64,000 bases of DNA. Source: Riptortus pedestris (taxonomy: Eukaryota > Arthropoda > Insecta > Hemiptera > Alydidae). Of the stretch, positions 58,790 through 64,000 are shown piece after piece. The notes beneath the pieces were generated by a model, which saw only the letters and a list, made by a program, of their open reading frames with translations, made no database searches and was not told the DNA's origin. The position numbers and the translations under genes were made by a program. How positions within the stretch are numbered: the first letter of the stretch is position 1; every line of letters begins with the position of its first letter. The stretch is from assembly GCA_019009955.1 (NCBI GenBank), contig CM032228.1, positions 133,500,501 to 133,564,500 of the forward strand. Reading direction: 5' to 3'.

Positions 58790-59734
58790 TTATTGCTGGA
58801 CTGTCGGATGAAATGGAAGACTGATAAATTACTGAAAATTATTTAATCACTAAGATTTTATTAAATTTTCTCGTCTTTTATAGCTGGAAATTTCTTATTT
58901 TTTCCCTTCTAGGAGTTTACTCGTTTAATTTTTATCTTTTATCCTATACGGATACCAAAGGTACCAAAGGTCTGGAACTCTACGTTCCTACTAATGTAAG
59001 TTTTTGTATTTTTATCATATTATGTATATTGCTAAATAAAATAAATTTTTCAAACTATACTTTCTTTTTTATATATAAAAAAATACAACAACAACTGGTA
59101 TATTTTTGTTAAAATGAAAAAAATGTGCTATAAATATGACTGGGGCACCCGTGACCCAGCTTGCCTGCAATGTAATTTTCATATTCCTTGTGTGTGAAGG
59201 GTTAAGATTATTATTTATGAATACTTAAATGTATAGTTTAAATAAAAGTTATACCCATTTTGGAGTTGTCACCATGTGCTCTTCTATTTTAGTAGATAAT
59301 GGCGACGGATTTTTATAATAACATTCACTCGCTCTTAACGTCGATACACTAATTAATAATACGGATGAATTTCGATAATAATTTCCTGTTAAATACACTT
59401 TTTGAGCATATTTTGATCGGCGGGGTCAAAGGGCGACATCAGCTCAGCCAATATAAGGAGGATGACGCGAAGGATTAAAGACAGTCATATCTCAGAAACA
59501 TATTCCGACTGGAGACCTTGGTCCAGGACATCTTGTTAATCCTTCAGTCCTCAGTCAGAATACTTCTCGCCTGCATTATCTCTTACGGCTGAGTCTGATA
59601 GAGAACTTCTATAAAAACAGCTAAGTGCTTTAATTGTAATATAGCATAAGTAGAGATACGTGTCAGACATTATATTATTAAAAGGTGCCTCTTCATTTTA
59701 TATTTATTATTGGTGGAGTTTTAATTATAAATAA
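58790..59734. other. unrecognised sequence with possible LTR remnant
   Basis: Around 59400-59700: CAGCCAATATAAGGAGGATG (TATA-like), AGACAGTCATATCTC, and TTATTATTGGTGGAGTTTTA near 59706 look like promoter, leader and end of a gypsy-type LTR. No retroelement ORF adjoins and no partner copy was found. Confidence 0.3.
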
Positions 59735-59741
59735 ATTTATA

Positions 59742-59791
<50 letters not shown>
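59735..59791. repeat. (TA)n microsatellite
   Basis: About 55 bp of TA repeat. Confidence 0.95.
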
Positions 59792-59797
<6 letters not shown>

Positions 59798-60665
59798 AAT
59801 TTAGACTAGAGTCGATTGTTGTCGCAACAATATGCATACTAAGAATTTATTATTGGGTAAATTAACGAACGTCATTTTCAAGTTATATTTTCCTTAATGT
59901 GCATTTAGAGTACACTGAGATAATCCCGATCATATAATAATTGAGCTTGCCAAACATGTTATTATTTCGGCATGTTTTGTTCTCCTTGCATTACAGATTT
60001 CAAAGAGTTTTTTATTATTTATTTATAAATAAATAGTATTTTCATTTATATTTTATTAGGTGTATTTTATTAGTATACAGATATATTTTACTAGGTGTAT
60101 ATATTTGTGTTTTATTAGTAATCACTTAAATCTTACTTGTTTATTTATTTTTATTTTAGTTGTCTTTATGAATGTAATTAACTATACTTATATCTTAAAT
60201 GATGTTGCTTTAAATTATTTTAAGAAAGAACTATCTAATATTCTGAATAAATATTTAACAAAGGACATAAAAAGAAGCCGTGAGAAGATCATGGAACATG
60301 CCGGTAAGTGTGTAATATGGAGAATTGTCATTGAAATAGTTAGAGTCCTTATATTCAAATCACTATTAAACTGTTAATCATTCGGTACATTTTGTAAATC
60401 CTGATGCTGCTTCAGTTACCCAAAATGACGTTATTGAAGGCAAATGAGAAATCTGCTAAAAGCAGAAATGCGGGACGCTGAGGGTATCACTTGACTCCTA
60501 TCCATGTGATTGGTTATGGAGAAAAAGATACGAAGTAGATGATTTGTTAGATGCCATTAGGCAAACTTTAAAACGTTCGGAACTCCTGAATTATAAAAAG
60601 TGATTTTTAGAATATATTTCTTAATTTTTCTTAAACTACTAGTATGAATAAATTAATAAACTAGG
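59792..60665. other. AT-rich sequence, nothing recognised
   Basis: The plus frame 60060-60377 (105 codons) is hydrophobic at its N-terminus (Ile/Phe/Tyr-rich from AT bias) and then lysine-rich; no domain recognised. Most likely chance, though a small host exon is not excluded. Confidence 0.35.
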
Positions 60666-60895
60666 TGAACCTTGAGTCATGGGTTCGATTCCTGATTGGG
60701 CAATAGGAGGTCAGGTTAACGATATGAGTTAAGGCGTTGGTCTTAGTTCATTGGTAACCCCCCCCCCCGGTTCCCACCTGAGCAGTAGGAATATATTTAT
60801 CGATCAACTCATTAATTATAATCCTTAGGCCAATACTGGCTAGAGCAAGCTGGTAACCTGTTGGTGACCTCTTCCAACCAGTCGTGGTAGCGTAA
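60666..60895 (+). repeat. SINE, partly duplicated copy
   Basis: A partial head (GGGTTCGATTCCTGATTGGG, 60681-60702) is followed by a second, fuller copy from AGGTCAGGTTAACGATATGAG to CTGTTGGTGACCTC. A poly-C run (60759-60768) interrupts it. Diverged and lacking a clear tail. Confidence 0.65.
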
Positions 60896-62090
60896 ACATA
60901 CATAACATTTAACTTCTTAAATAACAGCATTTATAATACCGTGTTCTATTAATATAACATATCTTTTAAAATCATTGTATTTATCAAGGGTACGGAACAC
61001 CCCTCCCACGAGTTGAAAATACACTGTTTTATACTCTTACTCATAGACGTCTGAACATTTTTCTAATATAAGTAGTTAAGAGAGTTATCTCCGATTTCAT
61101 CCTACGTCCATTTGTGCATGTTATAAAGGGAGGATTTAAAGTTTCGATTCTTGCTTTGTTAAAATTTGTTGGTTTTTGGAGAATAAATTTTGAGGGTCGA
61201 ACTGTATACTAAGGTTTTGCTTCATATCAATTGTGCATTTCTCTATAAGTAAGAATTGTTATATTTTTAAGGTGCACAGTGTTTTTTGTTAATTTATAAA
61301 TAGGTTAGTAGTTCCAGAAAACAAATTAGTTTACTTGAACAATGTTTGTTTTGTAAGTATTTAATGACTAACATCGACAATGAAATTCGTCCAGTGATAA
61401 TTGATTATAGTTTACAAATGAATCTATACAAGCTAAATTCGTTTGTAAGTCTCACTTTATTAGCCTGAAGGTTCTCCAAAAATTACCATTGAAGCAATAC
61501 GTATTCACGATAATGTTAGAAATTTACATTATTTATTATATATTTAAGTGTAAAAGAAATTTTACAATTTATGATTGCTGTCGATTGTCCGTGGTCTGAA
61601 ATATTTTATTTTATGAAAGCACATGAATGGGAAGGTGGTAAAAATTCACACCCATCTAGATAGTAGACATTTAACTAGATAAAATGTGTTTGGTGTTGGC
61701 AGGGAGATGTAAATTGAAGAATGCGATTGACGTCCATCGCACACCTAAAATGAAAACAACCATTGTAATTAAGTATATATCACTAGGAGAAGAAGAAGAC
61801 AAGCCTAGATGATTTGGAAGAACAAAGTGACAATTAGAGTTCATTGCAGAAAATCTTAATGATTCAAGAAACTAAGGAAGTATGTCTAACAGTCTAAATA
61901 GAAAAGTTTGTTCTCAAAAAGTATTGTTTTTAAAAAAAATGCGCCGACCTATTTAGGAGGATTTATGAAAAGTAGGTGCGCAACAATATACGTTACGATA
62001 TGCGCGACAGTGTACTATGTTACTTAAGAATTTAATAAATAAAAAAATATACTTGATTAGTCGTTGACTACATGGTTATATGTTACGCAA
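60896..62090. other. AT-rich sequence, nothing recognised
   Basis: No repeat or gene recognised. Confidence 0.35.
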
Positions 62091-62304
62091 GGGGCTCAGG
62101 TTGTGAGTTAAGGCGTTGGTCTTAATTCACTTGGTAAGCCTACTGTTGGTGAAGTTACCACCTAAGCAACAGAGTTTAGATTGAGACGAACACATTAAAT
62201 TAAATTCTTAATCCCACCAGGAAGCTAGAAAAGTGTGGTAGCTAGTAGATAACCAATCCCAATTAGAAATAATAACATGTAGTGGACTTTAATAAATAAA
62301 TAAT
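62091..62304 (+). repeat. tRNA-derived SINE
   Basis: GGGGCTCAGGTTGTGAGTTA, AAGGCGTTGGTCTTAATTC, AATCCCACCAGGAAGCTAG and AACCAATCCCAATTAG, ending TGGACTTTAATAAATAAAT. The B-box section is partly decayed. Confidence 0.75.
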
Positions 62305-64000
62305 ATATATTGCACACAAATAATAAAAAAAAACGAACGATGGAGAATATACAAACTCAAGAACTCACTGAGATGTGCGACAGGATAAAATCTCCAGAGG
62401 GCCTTTGGGCAAGGGTTGGAATCACCCGATAATTGATTTTTGATGATTAAATACCTAAAAGTGTTCATGAATGTTCCTTGTTGAAGAAAGAGCGTTTTCA
62501 AAAGAATCACGAATTCCTTCATATTTCTTCTTGTTTTTCTTTTCATACTAATCAGCATCATACAATTCTTACTTCACATAAGCGACATTCGTATAGTATT
62601 CTGCATCCCCTTTCAATTCAATTTTCTTAATTTTTATTAACTGGGCGTATGTGTGTGTGTTGTGTGGGGGGGGGGGTGTAGTATGTTGTTGTGTAAGGAT
62701 GTGCATGTGTTCTGATGGTGACACAATAAAACATTCAATAAAAAAATCTTTCTATACTTAAGCCCTAATTAAATATTCTACAATTAATTGGCCAATGAAG
62801 CTTAAAAAAAATCGAGTAAAATCTAAAAACAAAATGTTAATCATGAGCCATGTTTTCATGCAAGAAAGTAATCTGTTTAATTCAGTAGAAAAGCCAAGCC
62901 GGAGGGGGATGTGAAGCCTTGAATGTTCAAAATAAATTTACATTGGAATAAGTTTGTCTTTCCAACCATGAGATACTAAATAATCAACGTAAATTATGTT
63001 TGCTAAGGATAAAGCTTTCTTCGTCACGTTATTCGACTACTTTCTTGCCAGGAAAGGTTTTTAATAAATAGCTCTCTAAACAAAAGGATAAGCCGGGATA
63101 TATTCTCTCTTATCGACATCCTTCTTTACCCTATCTACATCACTTTAAGAATTTTGTCGTGAGGTTCCTCACCTCAGAATTGAACAATTCACTATTTTGC
63201 CATAACGAATTTTGGAGTAAAAAAAATCAGTAACTCAAAAATGCATATCTACAAGCGCAGTATTTTCTTGAACTCCTTGATTGCTCAATAATCATGATTA
63301 CTTTTGGACCGAAAAATAAAATATTGACCCTTACATGACTTACACCTTAAGCTGAGAGGGTCCAGCTTTCTGTAGCCTAGAATACAACTGTAAATCTTGG
63401 CAATCCATTATTCAAAACAAATTTTCTGACACAACTTATAAATCCTCATTTCCTCCTATAAAACTAATTGATTTTGATAGATCAATAATAGCAGTATGAA
63501 TTAACTTTCGGGATTTCTTTCAAACACTAGTAGAGGATAGTATCTTGAAGATTAAGAAATTTATGCACATATGAAACTCGTTAATAAGGACAAGCAGAGT
63601 CGTTGATAATATCAAATACAACATCTTTCGAAACTTTTGATTTCGTTTGAATATTCTTTGGGCTCTTAACAATGATAAAAAATCAAGATATTTGTATTTT
63701 TTAACTTGGAAAGTATTTAGTGCTCACTCAAGGTGGGTGAATTTAGGTTTTATTAACCCTGTTATAAAGAGGTAATAGATTCCGTCGAACGGAGCAAACT
63801 TTTATCTAAGCTTTAGCCAATCCCACATAATAACATTGTCAGCTCATTATTGGTTGGCCCTTGTCAACGATGAAATCACAAAAAATCTTAGAATTGAATT
63901 CCTAATCTAGTGCACTCGCATTTGAAAAACATTAAATTAAAATTAGGTTCAGAATATGTTCGAATCTTGGTAAGTAATCCTGAAGTCGACCCCACCACAA
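62305..64000. other. AT-rich sequence, nothing recognised
   Basis: The minus frame 62289-62561 overlaps the SINE tail and has no recognised domain. Short GT/poly-G run at 62650-62680. No further elements identified to the window end. Confidence 0.35.

Noticed and set aside
60060..60377. 105-codon frame as a small membrane protein
   Set aside because: The hydrophobic stretch follows from AT-rich codons, and no start context or conserved feature supports it.

Overview
The window looks like repeat-dense, AT-rich, intergenic or intronic chromatin from a large animal genome. The evidence is the mixture of families: Ty3/gypsy LTR remnants, a Penelope-like element (PLE) with a GIY-YIG endonuclease, CCHC-tailed non-LTR retrotransposon fragments, tRNA-derived SINEs, Helitron/Helentron-type rolling-circle elements and long GA, CT, TA, CA microsatellites. 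This mix is typical of arthropods, probably an insect, but species cannot be fixed from sequence alone. No host gene with recognisable domains or a convincing exon series was found. All recognisable coding sequence belongs to mobile elements, and almost all of it is broken.

Layout: 0-9.4 kb is AT-rich filler with two SINEs, two copies of a Helentron-like non-autonomous family (called HINE-B here) and a GC/CT-rich island. 9.4-10.6 kb is a HINE-B copy split by a 5'-truncated PLE whose 3' end carries a hammerhead-ribozyme core. 14.5-15.1 kb is a solo LTR (minus). 16.3-17.5 kb holds one Helitron (family A) and a gypsy fragment. 17.9-19.1 kb is HINE-B with a SINE in its TA tract. 20.2-24.2 kb has two non-LTR 3' ends and a ~545-bp GA tract. 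25.5-28.9 kb is a decayed gypsy element with gag end, protease, RT, RNase H, integrase and a 3' LTR. 30.9-31.6 kb is a long-TIR MITE. 35-39.3 kb is a mosaic of HINE-B, Helitron A, PLE ribozyme ends and a foldback.

39.3-46.0 kb is the most striking structure: four head-to-tail Helitron A units, alternating short and long, so the array is a duplicated short+long dimer, and each unit contains ~300-bp internal subrepeats. It is bracketed by HINE-B copies at 38.5 and 46.1 kb. 46.7-47.06 kb is an inverted copy of 29.04-29.36 kb. 50.8-51.2 kb is a non-LTR RNase H/zinc-finger tail, and 51.9-52.5 kb is a second copy of the 14.5-kb LTR in opposite orientation. 53.3-54 and 57.2-58.8 kb are HINE-B copies, the first with a perfect 29-bp inverted repeat around a TA tract. 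The last 5 kb has two SINE loci and otherwise unrecognised sequence.

A common thread is that the internal TA microsatellite of HINE-B coincides with insertions of SINE, PLE and Helitron A, so nesting appears to be channelled through it. Several GC-rich, apparently non-repetitive islands of 250-550 bp stand out from the AT-rich background and could be regulatory or old element remnants.
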